Below, piece by piece: positions 19,526 through 31,377 of a stretch of DNA of 64,000 nucleotides. The notes under the pieces were generated by a model. The model did no database searches, had not been told where the DNA came from, and was given only the letters and a program-made list of their open reading frames with translations. This DNA comes from Nocardioides salarius (GTDB taxonomy: Bacteria > Actinomycetota > Actinomycetes > Propionibacteriales > Nocardioidaceae). Numbering within the stretch: position 1 is the first letter of the stretch; every line of letters begins with the position of its first letter. The stretch is from assembly GCF_016907435.1 (NCBI RefSeq), contig NZ_JAFBBZ010000001.1, positions 3,844,001 to 3,908,000 of the forward strand. The letters are read 5' to 3'. Position numbers and translations under genes: made by a program.

Positions 19526-19545
19526 GGTGCGGTGGTGCGGGTGGG

Positions 19546-22500
19546 TCAGCGGGCGTAGACCTGCAGCTCGGAGGCGTGCACGATCGTGCCGCGGTCGGAG
19601 GCCGTGGCGCAGTCGGTGTCGTTGAGCGGGTCGTTGTCCTGCTCACCGGCGTAGCCCGGGGTGCCGGTGCACTGGTTCTCCAGGGTCACCAGGCGCACCG
19701 CGGCGGCGCGGCTGGCCGGCACCTTGAAGGAGCGCAGCGTCTGGTCGGGCGCGACGGGGCGGGGACGACCGGCCGGGAAGGCGTTGGCCCTCGAGGTGAA
19801 GATCCGCTTCCACGACGCCTTGGCCGAGTCGCAGCCGCTGGTGCAGACCTCGATGGCGAAGCGGCGCAGCGCGGTGAAGCGCGAGCCGGAGGCCGGGTCC
19901 TCGTCGGTGGCGAGCGGGATCGTCTCGTCCGTGGCAGGGGCGGGGGTCAGCAGCGCGCTGACCTGCACCCGACGGATCGTGTGCGTGCCCTTGGCCAGGT
20001 CGACGGAGACGAACGGCTTCGACTCGTCGACGTTGGTCTCGGTGACCGCGCCCCAGTTGGTCGCCTCCTTGCCGTCGATGAGGTGGGCGGTGTTGAGCGA
20101 GCCCTCGGTCGCGTCGATGACCGTCGCGCCGTTGGCGGCTGCGGCCAGGTTCTTCTGCTTGGTCAGGCGCACCGTCCTGCTCTGGCCGGCCTTGACGCGC
20201 AGGGTGAACCGCTTGAAGCCGCCCTTGCCGGAGGTGTAGAGCATCCGGTACCTGCCGGGGACCATCTGGACGGTGGCGTCGAGCTTCGTCTTCGGCGAGG
20301 TGTCGGCCACGGGGGTCACCCGGGCCTGGTAGTCGCCCACATAGATCTTGCCGGCGCCGCGCGAGGCCTTGAAGGTGACCTTGCCGTTGCGCTGCTTGGG
20401 GGAGGCGAAGCCGCCCTTGACGTGCTCGGAGTCGGCGTCGGGGGTGGAGGCGTCCTTGCCCATGCCGCGCTGTGCGAAGGCCTTCCACATCACCTTGACG
20501 TCCTCGCCGCCGAAGCGCATCCGGTCGGCGGCGAGCATCGCGTCGCGGGCGTCGAGCATCGAGGTGGCGCCCTGCTGGAGCAGGAAGGCGTCGAACATCA
20601 GCTGCACCCAGCGGCGGTTGCCGGGGCAGACCTGCGGGGCCAGCGGGCTGGCGTCGTCGGTGGCCTGGGCGCACCGCAGCTGCAGGCCCTCGTCGGCGTA
20701 CGGGAACCGGCGGTCGTGCTTCTTGACCAGCGCCTGGCGCACCGACCACTGGGTGCCGCTCCAGATCTCGCCGTCGGCGTGCACCTGCTGGCCGGTCGTG
20801 TCGAAGCCGACGTTGCTGAAGTTCAGCGGGTTGCGGTTGATGGCGTAGTCGCGGATGGCGGTGCGCTTGTTGCCGGTGGCGTAGACGCCGACGGCCCAGA
20901 TGTTGCCGCCGTTGTCGTAGCCGTGGCTGAACTGGTACTCCGCGGCGACCAGGTCGCCCCACGACTCGCCCATCGCGCCGCCCTGGGCGGAGGTCAGGCC
21001 CTCGTCGGGCCCGGCGACCATCCGGTTGCTGATGGCGTGGGTGTACTCGTGGCCCACGATGCCCATGTCGAGCCCGCCGTCGGTGCACGGGGCGTAGAAG
21101 GCGCCGGCGATCGGCTGGAAGAGGTACTGGTTGGTGATGCCCGGCACGCCGTCCTGCAGCGTGATCTGGTTGGCGTTGTCACGACCCAGGTACGTGGGCT
21201 GGCCGCCGCTGAGGGCGCCGGCCTGCACGTTGCCGACCTCCTGGTCGCCCTCGACCCCGCCGCGCCCGAAGTTCTCGAGCTGCAGGTTGTAGTTCGACTC
21301 GGTGAAGCCCAGGTAGTAGCTGTAGTCGTGCATCCGGTTGTGGGAGACGAAGAGGTTCTGCGTCGAGAACTCGATGTCGTTGCCGCCGGGCACCAGCTGC
21401 GTCGGGTCGCACTTGGAGTTGTTCCACGCGTCGGTGAACTCGCCCGTGTACTCCCGGGTGGGGGAGACCGGGGCCTGGAACAGCCCGCCGGGGGTCAGGG
21501 GGCTGGCCCACGCCTCGTGGGTGTTGGCGTTGTTGCCGACCGTGGTCGCGGTGGTGGCGCCGGTGGCGTCCAGCGCGTCCCAGGGGTAGGTCGAGGCGAC
21601 GTTCTTGAACGGGCCGGAGGGCAGCGTGCAGCCGGGCCCGGCGACCCAGCAGCCGATCACCGAGTTCCTGGGGGTCGACTCGTCGTCGACCGAGCTCATC
21701 GACGGGTTCGCGGTGAAGTAGCGCCACCTCGGCGAGAACAGCTCGCCGCCGGTGGAGGGCGCGCCCTGGTCGCTGGTCGTCAGCAGCAGCGAGTAGGTGC
21801 CGCTCACCGCGGAGGCGGAGTCGAAGGGGCAGACCTGGACGCCGTAGATGCCGGCCGCCAGATCGTCCGAGGAGTACGTCGCCAGCTCGGGGCTGGTGAG
21901 CAGGTCCTGGGTCAGGAGCAGCTCCTTGCCGGGACCGAAGATCTTGACGGTGATGTCGTCGGCCGGCGTGCTCAGGCCCAGCGCGTTGATGGTGCGGGTC
22001 TTGTCGTCGGCCAGCTCGAAGTCGTGCACCGGCCCGCACTGGTCACCGGTGAAGGCGCCGGTGAAGACGTCGTTGACCTGGTCGTGCTCGACCTTGTTCT
22101 CGCGGTGCAGCACCTCGCCGCTCACCGCGTCGACCAGCAGCGTGTAGGCGAAGGCCTCCCCGGCGCCGCTGTCGACCACGTTGGCCTCCAGGACCGGGCG
22201 CACCGAGCCATCGGCCCTGGCCAACGCCCGCAGGCGGACCTGCTGGGGCTGGGCGAAGCCCGGCACCGTGAGCATTGTCCAGTCGTCGGTGACGCTGCTG
22301 ACGATGTCGCCCACCGTGCCGGCGCCCAGGTCGCGACCGACGTTGCGGGCCGCGGCCAGCCAGCCCTGCAGCGGGCTCAGCGTGGCCGACGAGGCGTCGA
22401 GGTCGGCCTCGGCGCGCACCAGCGAGGAGGAGACGTAGGCGATCTCGCCGCGGGCGACGCCCACGGTGACCATCGAGCCCAGGGCGGGGGTCAGGTCGCC

Positions 22501-23007
22501 GAAGCGCTGGCGCAGCAGCACGGCGTACCCGGGGTGCGGGGCGCCGTCGTAGGCGGCGAGCTCCTGGGCGTTGACCAGCTCGAGGCCCCGCATCTGCGAG
22601 GCGTCGAGCCCGAAGACCGCGGCGTTGGCCTCGAGCCAGGCGCGGGCGGACTTCTCGGCGTTCGCGGCGCCGGCGCCGGGGAAGGCCGCCTTCGCGAGCA
22701 CGCCGCCGGTCGGCAGGATCGAGGCGGGGGTGCCGAAGTCGTTCCAGCGCAGGCTGATCGCGCCCAGGTCCTCGGCGACCCGGCGCTGGGCCAGGCTCGG
22801 CAGCACGCTGCCGCGCGCATCGAGGTCGGAGAGGCCGGGCACCGAGTCGGCGAGCGTGGTGACGTCGTCGGCGCCGAGGGGCGCGGGAGCGGCGGCGGTG
22901 CTGGTGGCGAGGGCGGGGAGCTGCGCGAGGCCGGGGACCAGGGTGGCGGTCACCAGGGCCAGCGCCGCCGTCCTGCGGCGGCGGCTGCGCACGGGGTCAA
23001 GGGTCAT
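19546..23007 (-). CDS. Secreted M36 (fungalysin-type) zinc metalloprotease
   Basis: 1153 residues. The N-terminus has Arg-rich, hydrophobic and AxA signal-peptide features (about residues 1-36). A propeptide follows, then a beta-rich insert resembling a PPC/CUB-like domain (about 300-420). The catalytic domain has HEYTH near residue 652 and the third zinc ligand in GESWGDLVAAEY near 679. After it comes a beta-rich region, then a discoidin-like C-terminal domain with GSLNTAHLIDGKEATNWGAV. It should be exported and self-processed and should degrade extracellular protein. It is an insertion between carbohydrate genes with no evident partner. GAGAGG lies close before the ATG at 23007. Confidence 0.9.
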   Translation of the reverse strand: MTLDPVRSRRRRTAALALVTATLVPGLAQLPALATSTAAAPAPLGADDVTTLADSVPGLSDLDARGSVLPSLAQRRVAEDLGAISLRWNDFGTPASILPTGGVLAKAAFPGAGAANAEKSARAWLEANAAVFGLDASQMRGLELVNAQELAAYDGAPHPGYAVLLRQRFGDLTPALGSMVTVGVARGEIAYVSSSLVRAEADLDASSATLSPLQGWLAAARNVGRDLGAGTVGDIVSSVTDDWTMLTVPGFAQPQQVRLRALARADGSVRPVLEANVVDSGAGEAFAYTLLVDAVSGEVLHRENKVEHDQVNDVFTGAFTGDQCGPVHDFELADDKTRTINALGLSTPADDITVKIFGPGKELLLTQDLLTSPELATYSSDDLAAGIYGVQVCPFDSASAVSGTYSLLLTTSDQGAPSTGGELFSPRWRYFTANPSMSSVDDESTPRNSVIGCWVAGPGCTLPSGPFKNVASTYPWDALDATGATTATTVGNNANTHEAWASPLTPGGLFQAPVSPTREYTGEFTDAWNNSKCDPTQLVPGGNDIEFSTQNLFVSHNRMHDYSYYLGFTESNYNLQLENFGRGGVEGDQEVGNVQAGALSGGQPTYLGRDNANQITLQDGVPGITNQYLFQPIAGAFYAPCTDGGLDMGIVGHEYTHAISNRMVAGPDEGLTSAQGGAMGESWGDLVAAEYQFSHGYDNGGNIWAVGVYATGNKRTAIRDYAINRNPLNFSNVGFDTTGQQVHADGEIWSGTQWSVRQALVKKHDRRFPYADEGLQLRCAQATDDASPLAPQVCPGNRRWVQLMFDAFLLQQGATSMLDARDAMLAADRMRFGGEDVKVMWKAFAQRGMGKDASTPDADSEHVKGGFASPKQRNGKVTFKASRGAGKIYVGDYQARVTPVADTSPKTKLDATVQMVPGRYRMLYTSGKGGFKRFTLRVKAGQSRTVRLTKQKNLAAAANGATVIDATEGSLNTAHLIDGKEATNWGAVTETNVDESKPFVSVDLAKGTHTIRRVQVSALLTPAPATDETIPLATDEDPASGSRFTALRRFAIEVCTSGCDSAKASWKRIFTSRANAFPAGRPRPVAPDQTLRSFKVPASRAAAVRLVTLENQCTGTPGYAGEQDNDPLNDTDCATASDRGTIVHASELQVYAR

Positions 23008-23138
23008 GGCCTCTCAACGGCGGGCGCCGTGAGCGGTTATGCGCCCGGCCGCCGAAACGGCCTAAAACCTGACTATGTGACAGGTTCGTGACCTCAAAGA
23101 AATCTTCTGAAGCCTTTTGGATCGTTCCACACAGCCGC

Positions 23139-23144
23139 TAGCGT
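23139..23144 (+). promoter_or_regulatory. Candidate -10 element (TAGCGT) for leaderless glgP mRNA
   Basis: TAGCGT ends six bases before the GTG of glgP. The 143-bp region shared with the divergent protease gene (23008-23150) is clearly more AT-rich than its surroundings, including AAAGAAATCTTCTGAAG at 23096-23112, as expected of a divergent promoter region. Confidence 0.45.
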
Positions 23145-23150
23145 CAGCGG

Positions 23151-25754
23151 GTGCGCGCCATCCGACGATTCACCGTCCGCCCTGTCCTCCCCGCCCGCCT
23201 GGGCGCCCTCAGCGAGCTCGCGGGCAACCTGCGCTGGTCGTGGCACCCCCCGACCCAGGACGTCTTCGCCACCGTCGACGCCGCGCTGTGGGAGTCCACC
23301 GGCCACGACCCGGTGCGGCTGCTGGCCTCCGTGGGTGCCGACCGGCTCGAGGAGCTGGCCGCCGACGAGGCGTTCGTGGCCCGGCTCGACGCCGCCCGCG
23401 CCGACCTGGCGGCCTACGTCGAGGGGGAGCGGTGGTACCAGCAGCGCACCGCCGCCGGCACCCTCGCCGGCCCGGCCGGCGGCGCCGCCCCGCGCGCCAT
23501 CGGCTACTTCTCGCCCGAGTTCGGCATCACCGCGGTGCTGCCGCAGTACTCGGGCGGCCTGGGCATCCTGGCCGGCGACCACCTCAAGGCCGCCAGCGAC
23601 CTGGGCGTGCCGATCATCGGCGTCGGGCTGCTCTACCGCCACGGCTACTTCCGCCAGTCGCTCTCGCGCGAGGGCTGGCAGCAGGAGACCTACCCCGTCC
23701 TGGACCCCGACGAGCTGCCGATCTCGCTGCTGCGCGAGGAGAACGGCACGCCGGCCACGATCGCCATCGCGATGCCGGGCGGGCCCGACCTGGTCGCCCG
23801 CATCTGGGTCGCCTCGGTCGGGCGGGTGCCGCTGCTGATGCTCGACACCGAGGTCGAGGGCAACCCCGAGCACTACGTCGACGTCACCGACCGCCTGTAC
23901 GGCGGCACCTCCGAGCACCGTCTGCGCCAGGAGCTGCTGCTCGGCGTCGGTGGCGTGCGCGCGCTGCGGGTCTTCTCGCGCCTGACCGGCCACCCCGAGC
24001 CCGAGGTCTTCCACACCAACGAGGGCCACGCGGGCTTCCTGGGCCTGGAGCGCATCCGCGAGCTGACCGCGGCCGCCGACGGCCCCGGTCTCGACTTCGA
24101 CACCGCGCTCGAGATCGGGCGCGCCTCGACCGTCTTCACCACCCACACCCCGGTGCCCGCGGGCATCGACCGCTTCGAGCGCACCCTGGTCGAGCAGTAC
24201 TTCAGCGAGGGCGGCGCGACCCCGGGAGTCCCCCTGGAGCGGATCCTGGCGCTCGGCGCCGAGGACTACGACGGTGGCGACGGCGCGGTCTTCAACATGG
24301 CGGTGATGGGCTTCCGCCTGGCCCAGCGCGCCAACGGCGTCTCCGAGCTGCACGGCCACGTCTCCCGCGGGATGTTCCGCGGCCTGTGGCCGGCCTTCGA
24401 CGAGGCCGAGGTGCCGATCACCTCGATCACCAACGGCGTGCACGCCCCCACCTGGGTGGCCCGCGAGGTCTTCGGCCTGGCCGAGGGCGTCGACCCGGAC
24501 TCCGACGACGCCGGCGCGTTCCTGGCCGCCGCCGACGAGGTCGACGCCGGCCGGATCTGGGCGGTCAAGCGCGAGCTGCGCCAGCGCCTGGTCGACGACG
24601 CCCGCGCCCGCCTGTCCCGCTCGTGGGTCGAGCGGGGCGCCGCGCCCGCCGAGCTCGGCTGGATCGACTCCGCGCTCGACCCCGACGTGCTGACCATCGG
24701 CTTCGCGCGGCGGGTGCCGTCGTACAAGCGGCTGACGCTGATGCTGCGCGACCCCGCCCGCCTCAAGCGGCTGCTGCTCGACCCCGAGCGGCCCGTGCAG
24801 CTGGTGATCGCCGGCAAGTCCCACCCCGCCGACGACGGCGGCAAGCGGCTGATCCAGGAGATGGTGCGCTTCGCCGACGACCCCGAGGTGCGCCACCGGA
24901 TCGTCTTCCTGCCCAACTACGACATCGCGATGGCCCAGCCGCTCTACCCGGGCTGCGACGTGTGGCTCAACAACCCGCTGCGCCCCTACGAGGCGTGCGG
25001 CACCTCGGGCATGAAGGCGGCCCTCAACGGCGGGCTCAACCTCTCCATCCTCGACGGCTGGTGGGACGAGTGGTACGACGGCGGCAACGGCTGGGCGATC
25101 CCCTCGGCCGACGGGCTCGACGACCCCGACCGCCGCGACGACCTCGAGGCCACCGCGCTCTACGACCTCCTCGAGAACCAGGTCGCCCCGCGCTTCTACG
25201 ACGTCGACGACGCCGGCGTGCCGACCGGGTGGGTCGAGATGCTGCGCCACACGCTGCGCTCGCTGGGGCCCAAGGTGCTGGCGACCCGGATGGTGCGCGA
25301 CTACGTGCGCGAGCTCTACGCCCCGGCCACCGGCCACGCCCGCGAGCTCAACAGCGACTACGCGGGCGCCGTCGACCTGGCCGCCTGGAAGCGCCGGGTG
25401 CTGGGGGCGTGGCCCGCGGTGCGCGTCGAGCACGTCGAGAGCAGCGGGGTGGGCGACTCGCCGGAGGTCGGCGCGGTGCTCTCGACCCGGGCGTTCGTGT
25501 CGCTGGGCGAGCTGGACCCCGCCGACGTGACGGTGCAGCTGGTGCACGGCCGCGCCGACGCCGAGGACGCCATCATCGACTCCCACCGGGCCGAGCTGGT
25601 GCTCGCCGAGACCTACGGCGGCGGCCGGTTCCGCTTCGACGGTGACGTGGCGCTGAGCCACGCCGGCGCGTTCGGCTACACGGTGCGGGTGCTGCCGCAG
25701 CACCCGCTGCTGGCCTCCGACGCCGAGCTCGGGGTCGTCGCGCTGCCCGCGTGA
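23151..25754 (+). CDS. glgP: Alpha-glucan (glycogen) phosphorylase, actinobacterial long type
   Basis: 867 residues. It releases glucose 1-phosphate from glycogen ends. An N-terminal DUF3417-type domain (RRFTVRPVLPARLGALSELA...NLRWSW) precedes the GT35 fold, and the PLP lysine lies in GTSGMKAALNGGLN near residue 622. SYKRLTLMLRD and SPEFGITAVLPQYSGGLGIL are typical of this branch. GTG 23151 is taken as the start because the family begins (M)RAIRRF and a -10 box ends six bases upstream. It is convergent with glgX with a 10-bp gap, so degradation (GlgP, GlgX) and synthesis (GlgE operon) genes sit together. Confidence 0.95.
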   Translation: MRAIRRFTVRPVLPARLGALSELAGNLRWSWHPPTQDVFATVDAALWESTGHDPVRLLASVGADRLEELAADEAFVARLDAARADLAAYVEGERWYQQRTAAGTLAGPAGGAAPRAIGYFSPEFGITAVLPQYSGGLGILAGDHLKAASDLGVPIIGVGLLYRHGYFRQSLSREGWQQETYPVLDPDELPISLLREENGTPATIAIAMPGGPDLVARIWVASVGRVPLLMLDTEVEGNPEHYVDVTDRLYGGTSEHRLRQELLLGVGGVRALRVFSRLTGHPEPEVFHTNEGHAGFLGLERIRELTAAADGPGLDFDTALEIGRASTVFTTHTPVPAGIDRFERTLVEQYFSEGGATPGVPLERILALGAEDYDGGDGAVFNMAVMGFRLAQRANGVSELHGHVSRGMFRGLWPAFDEAEVPITSITNGVHAPTWVAREVFGLAEGVDPDSDDAGAFLAAADEVDAGRIWAVKRELRQRLVDDARARLSRSWVERGAAPAELGWIDSALDPDVLTIGFARRVPSYKRLTLMLRDPARLKRLLLDPERPVQLVIAGKSHPADDGGKRLIQEMVRFADDPEVRHRIVFLPNYDIAMAQPLYPGCDVWLNNPLRPYEACGTSGMKAALNGGLNLSILDGWWDEWYDGGNGWAIPSADGLDDPDRRDDLEATALYDLLENQVAPRFYDVDDAGVPTGWVEMLRHTLRSLGPKVLATRMVRDYVRELYAPATGHARELNSDYAGAVDLAAWKRRVLGAWPAVRVEHVESSGVGDSPEVGAVLSTRAFVSLGELDPADVTVQLVHGRADAEDAIIDSHRAELVLAETYGGGRFRFDGDVALSHAGAFGYTVRVLPQHPLLASDAELGVVALPA

Positions 25755-25764
25755 GGGTGCCGGC

Positions 25765-27978
<2,214 letters not shown>

Positions 27979-28069
27979 CAGTCTCCCAGGCCGGTGCGCG
28001 CCAGTGGCACGATGCCCGGGTGCGCCCTGCGCACGCCGTCGATCTTTACCGACCAGAGAGGTTGTGCCC

Positions 28070-28858
28070 GTGGCCGATCAAGCCGAGTTCGTGCGTCTCG
28101 AGGTGGCCGACGGGGTCGCCACCATCCGCCTGGACCGCCCGAAGATGAACGCCATCTCCATCCAGGTCCAGGAGGAGCTGGTCGCGGTCGCCGCCGAGGT
28201 CGCCGAGCGCGACGACGTCAAGGCCGTCGTGCTGACCGGTGGCGAGCGGGTCTTCGCCGCCGGCAACGACGTCAAGGAGATGGCCGAGATGTCGCACACC
28301 GACATGGTCAAGCGCTCCGGCCCGTTGCAGGCCGCCGTCACCGCCGTGGCGCGCATCCCCAAGCCGGTCGTCGCCGCGGTCAACGGCTACGCGCTGGGCG
28401 GCGGCTGCGAGCTCGCGCTGGCCGCCGACATCCGGGTCGCGGGGGAGCGCACCGTGATGGGCCAGCCCGAGGTGCTGCTGGGCATCATCCCCGGCGCCGG
28501 CGGCACCCAGCGGCTCTCACGGCTCGTGGGCCCGAGCAAGGCCAAGGACATCATCTTCACCGGTCGCTTCGTGAAGGCCGACGAGGCGCTGGCGATCGGG
28601 CTGGTCGACAAGGTGGTGCCCGACGAGAGCGTGCTGGAGGAGGCCACCGCCTGGGCGCGCCAGTTCGCCGGGGCGGCGACGTACGCCGTGCGCGCGGCCA
28701 AGGAGAGCATCGACCGGGGCCTCGAGGTCGACCTCGACACGGGCCTGGAGATCGAGCGGATGCAGTTCGCCTCGTTGTTCGCCACCGAGGACCGGACCAT
28801 CGGTATGTCATCCTTCGTCGAGAACGGACCGGGCAAGGCTCAGTTCACGGGTAGCTGA
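28070..28858 (+). CDS. Enoyl-CoA hydratase/isomerase family protein
   Basis: 262 residues of the crotonase family, hydrating trans-2-enoyl-CoA in beta-oxidation or a related degradation. The oxyanion-hole segments AAGNDVKEM and GYALGGGCELALAADI are present. Both catalytic glutamates of classical enoyl-CoA hydratases are present, in GGGCELA and in PEVLLGIIPGAGGTQRL. GTG 28070 is selected over GTG 28064 because GAGAGG at 28056-28061 is at proper spacing only for the former. The etfBA genes nearby fit a beta-oxidation context, with electrons from acyl-CoA dehydrogenase going to ETF. Confidence 0.9.
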   Translation: MADQAEFVRLEVADGVATIRLDRPKMNAISIQVQEELVAVAAEVAERDDVKAVVLTGGERVFAAGNDVKEMAEMSHTDMVKRSGPLQAAVTAVARIPKPVVAAVNGYALGGGCELALAADIRVAGERTVMGQPEVLLGIIPGAGGTQRLSRLVGPSKAKDIIFTGRFVKADEALAIGLVDKVVPDESVLEEATAWARQFAGAATYAVRAAKESIDRGLEVDLDTGLEIERMQFASLFATEDRTIGMSSFVENGPGKAQFTGS

Positions 28859-28894
28859 GCCGGCTCGTCGCTCCCCCCTTCGAAGGAGACGCAC

Positions 28895-29317
28895 GTGGCA
28901 CTGGGCAGGCTGGGCAAGCGCACCGAGAAGGGCTCCGACGAGAGCACCGAGAAGGGCGCCGGCAAGGAGAGCGCCGCAGCCGCGGCGCCGGCGAAGCGGG
29001 GCGGCTCGTCGATGAGCGTGGCCGCGCTGCGCTCGCGGGTCGGCACGCTGGTCTGGACCGTCTTCGTGCTGCTGGCGCTGGTGCTGGCCGTCGGCGCGCT
29101 CCTGATCGCCATCGACGCCAACCGTGACAACGCCCTGGTCTCCGCCGTCCTCGACCTCGCCGACGGCGTCGACCTGGGGGTCTTCTCCCGCGAGAACGGC
29201 ATCCGCGAGTTCGACGGATCCAACGCCGAGACCAAGAACGCCCTGTTCAACTGGGGCCTCGGCGCGGTCGCCTACCTCGTGGTGGGCCGGCTCCTCGAGC
29301 GCGTCATCAAGCCCTGA
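28895..29317 (+). CDS. Small membrane protein, unknown function
   Basis: 140 residues. The N-terminal 45 residues are Lys/Glu/Ala-rich and probably disordered. A strong transmembrane helix follows (VWTVFVLLALVLAVGALLIAI, about residues 53-73), and a weaker hydrophobic segment lies near the C-terminus (NWGLGAVAYLVVGRLLERV). GAAGGAG sits at 28882-28888, well placed for the GTG start at 28895. I do not recognise a named family. It lies between the enoyl-CoA hydratase and etfBA on the same strand. Confidence 0.75.
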   Translation: MALGRLGKRTEKGSDESTEKGAGKESAAAAAPAKRGGSSMSVAALRSRVGTLVWTVFVLLALVLAVGALLIAIDANRDNALVSAVLDLADGVDLGVFSRENGIREFDGSNAETKNALFNWGLGAVAYLVVGRLLERVIKP

Positions 29318-29343
29318 CCACCCCGTTCCACCCCGTACGACCG

Positions 29344-29360
29344 TGACAGCACCGCTGTCA
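29344..29360 (+). other. Short perfect inverted repeat upstream of etfB
   Basis: TGACAGC and GCTGTCA are separated by ACC, in the 152-bp gap between the small membrane protein and etfB. It could be a weak terminator or a regulator operator. There is no T tract. Further downstream TAACCT at 29415-29420 is a possible -10 for etfBA. Confidence 0.35.
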
Positions 29361-29469
29361 TGCATGTGAGATACCCAACCGCGGACGGTGTACCGCCGCA
29401 CTGCAACTCACGGGTAACCTCGCCGAGACCACCGAGTGCACAGGAGGGGCCCTGACCGGGCCAGATCCC

Positions 29470-30267
29470 ATGAACATTGTTGTCTGTGTGAAGTACGTGC
29501 CCGATGCCACCGCCGACCGCCAGTTCGAGTCGGACAACACCGTCGACCGCGTGGGCGTCGACGGCCTGCTGTCCGAGCTCGACGAGTACGCCGTCGAGCA
29601 GGCGCTGCAGCTCAAGGAGAAGGCCGGCGACGACACCGAGGTGACCGCGCTGTGCGTGGGCCCCGAGAAGGCTGTCGACGCCGTGCGCAAGGCGCTGCAG
29701 ATGGGTGCCGACAAGGGCATCCACGTCTCCGACGAGGCCATCGCCGGCTCCGACTACGTCGCCACCTCGCTGGTGCTGGCCAAGGCCATCGAGAAGGCCG
29801 GCGCCGAGAAGCCGGTCGACCTCGTCATGTGCGGCATGGCCTCGACCGACGCCTCCGGCTCGGTCATCCCGGCCATGCTCGCCGAGCGCCTCGACCTGCC
29901 CCAGGTCACCTTCGCCTCGGTCATCGAGTCGCAGGGCGACCAGGTGCGCATCAAGCGCGACTCCGACACCGCCACCGAGGTGATCGGCGCCAGCATGCCG
30001 CTGGTGCTCTCGGTCACCGACCAGACCGGCGAGGCCCGCTACCCCTCCTTCAAGGGGATCATGGCGGCCAAGAAGAAGCCGATGGAGACCTGGGCGCTGT
30101 CCGACATCGGCGTCGAGGCCGACCAGGTCGGCCTGTCCGTGGCGTGGTCGCAGGTCGAGGAGACCGCCGCCCGCCCGCCGCGCACCGCCGGCGAGATCGT
30201 CACCGACGAGGACGGCTCGGGCGCCGAGGCGCTCACCGGCTTCCTCGCCTCCAAGAAGTTCATCTGA
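29470..30267 (+). CDS. etfB: Electron transfer flavoprotein beta subunit
   Basis: 265 residues. It forms the ETF heterodimer with EtfA and carries electrons from acyl-CoA dehydrogenases to ETF:quinone oxidoreductase. The N-terminus MNIVVCVKYVPDATA and the AMP-site/docking region VDLVMCGMASTDASGSVIPAMLAERLDLPQ are diagnostic. AGGAGG at 29442-29447 lies 22 bases before the ATG, farther than normal; GGCCC/GGGCC between them can form a hairpin, or a CTG at 29452 in frame could be the real start. It is followed by etfA after 12 bases. Confidence 0.93.
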   Translation: MNIVVCVKYVPDATADRQFESDNTVDRVGVDGLLSELDEYAVEQALQLKEKAGDDTEVTALCVGPEKAVDAVRKALQMGADKGIHVSDEAIAGSDYVATSLVLAKAIEKAGAEKPVDLVMCGMASTDASGSVIPAMLAERLDLPQVTFASVIESQGDQVRIKRDSDTATEVIGASMPLVLSVTDQTGEARYPSFKGIMAAKKKPMETWALSDIGVEADQVGLSVAWSQVEETAARPPRTAGEIVTDEDGSGAEALTGFLASKKFI

Positions 30268-30279
30268 GGAGCGACCGAC

Positions 30280-31233
30280 ATGTCTGAAGTCCTGGTTGTC
30301 GTCGACCACGTCGACGGCGCGATCCGCAAGCCCACCTTCGAGCTCCTCGCCCTTGCCAAGCGGCTCGGCGAGCCCGCCGCGGTCGTCTTCGGCGGCTCCG
30401 ACGTGGCCTCGGCCGCGGCCGAGAAGCTGAAGTCCTTCGGCGCCGAGAAGATCTACGTGGTCGACGACGCCGAGATCAAGGGCTACCTGGTGGCCCCCAA
30501 GGCCGAGGCGCTGGCCCAGCTGGTGGAGAAGAGCAGCCCCGCCGCGGTGCTGCTGGTCTCCGGCTACGAGGGCAAGGAGGTGGCTGCCCGCCTGGCGATC
30601 AAGACCGGCTCGGGCCTGATCACCGACGCCGTCGACGTCGAGGAGGGTGGCGTGACCACCCAGTCGGTCTTCGCCGGCAACTTCACCGTCAAGGCCAAGG
30701 TCACCCACGGCACCCCGATCATCACGGTCAAGCCCAACTCCACCTCTCCGGTGGAGGAGGCCGGTGCCGGCACCGTCGAGGAGTTCGCGGCGACGATCTC
30801 CGACTCGGCCAAGAAGGCCCAGATCGTGGCCGCCCAGCCGCGCAAGGCCTCGGGTCGCCCCGAGCTGACCGAGGCCGCGATCGTGGTCTCCGGCGGCCGT
30901 GGCACCGGCGGCGACTTCGCCCCGATCGAGGGCCTGGCCGACGCGCTGGGCGCCGCCGTGGGCGCCTCGCGCGCCGCGGTCGACTCGGGCTGGATGCCGC
31001 ACTCCTTCCAGGTCGGCCAGACCGGCAAGACCGTCTCCCCGCAGCTCTACGTGGCCAACGGCATCTCCGGTGCGATCCAGCACCGCGCCGGCATGCAGAC
31101 CTCGAAGACGATCGTGGCGGTCAACAAGGACGAGGAGGCCCCGATCTTCGAGCTCGTGGACTTCGGCGTCGTGGGTGACCTCAAGGAGGTCCTGCCCGCC
31201 GCCACCGAGAAGATCAACCAGCGCAAGGGCTGA
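30280..31233 (+). CDS. etfA: Electron transfer flavoprotein alpha subunit
   Basis: 317 residues. The C-terminal FAD-binding domain shows [32 protein letters not shown] and the terminal [17 protein letters not shown] segment, all typical. It starts 12 bases after etfB with GAGGAGCG before the ATG. A strong hairpin follows 22 bp after the stop, so etfBA form one transcript. Acyl-CoA dehydrogenase and ETF-QO genes are not in this window. Confidence 0.95.
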   Translation: MSEVLVVVDHVDGAIRKPTFELLALAKRLGEPAAVVFGGSDVASAAAEKLKSFGAEKIYVVDDAEIKGYLVAPKAEALAQLVEKSSPAAVLLVSGYEGKEVAARLAIKTGSGLITDAVDVEEGGVTTQSVFAGNFTVKAKVTHGTPIITVKPNSTSPVEEAGAGTVEEFAATISDSAKKAQIVAAQPRKASGRPELTEAAIVVSGGRGTGGDFAPIEGLADALGAAVGASRAAVDSGWMPHSFQVGQTGKTVSPQLYVANGISGAIQHRAGMQTSKTIVAVNKDEEAPIFELVDFGVVGDLKEVLPAATEKINQRKG

Positions 31234-31254
31234 GCCCCCGGCTCACCTCACCGA

Positions 31255-31283
31255 GGGCCCCGACCACGACGTGGTCGGGGCCC
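31255..31283 (+). terminator. Strong hairpin terminator after etfA
   Basis: GGGCCCCGACCAC, loop GAC, then GTGGTCGGGGCCC: a perfect 13-bp stem. Only TTC follows, with no real U tract, as is common in high-GC actinobacteria. It can serve the plus-strand etf operon and also the convergent SGNH gene. Confidence 0.8.
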
Positions 31284-31303
31284 TTCGGCGTCTCCGGCCG
31301 CAC

Positions 31304-31352
31304 GACGTCATACCTTCCGCAGCGACGGACGTCCTGCCCGTATGACGTCCCG
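31304..31352. repeat. 49-bp palindromic element, copy 1 (intergenic)
   Basis: It begins GACGTCATAC, has 13 unconserved bases, then GGACGTCCTGCCCGTATGAC and GTCCCG. The outer arms GACGTCATAC and GTATGACGTC are perfect inverted repeats. A second copy with the same 13-base spacing and 25 of 26 identical bases in the right arm lies, in reverse orientation, inside the chlID coding sequence at 58706-58754. Confidence 0.85.
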
Positions 31353-31377
31353 ACGGGGCCCCGCCCGTGGAGGAGGG

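Noticed and set aside
19183..23091. A 1302-codon open frame on the plus strand opposite the M36 protease
   Set aside because: The minus strand has a signal peptide, HEYTH and full family features; the plus frame is low-complexity and partly made of the repeat array.
23048..23100. CRP-like site (TGTGACAGGTTCGTGACC) between the protease and glgP
   Set aside because: Only one half-site fits the TGTGA-N6-TCACA pattern; too weak to report as an operator.
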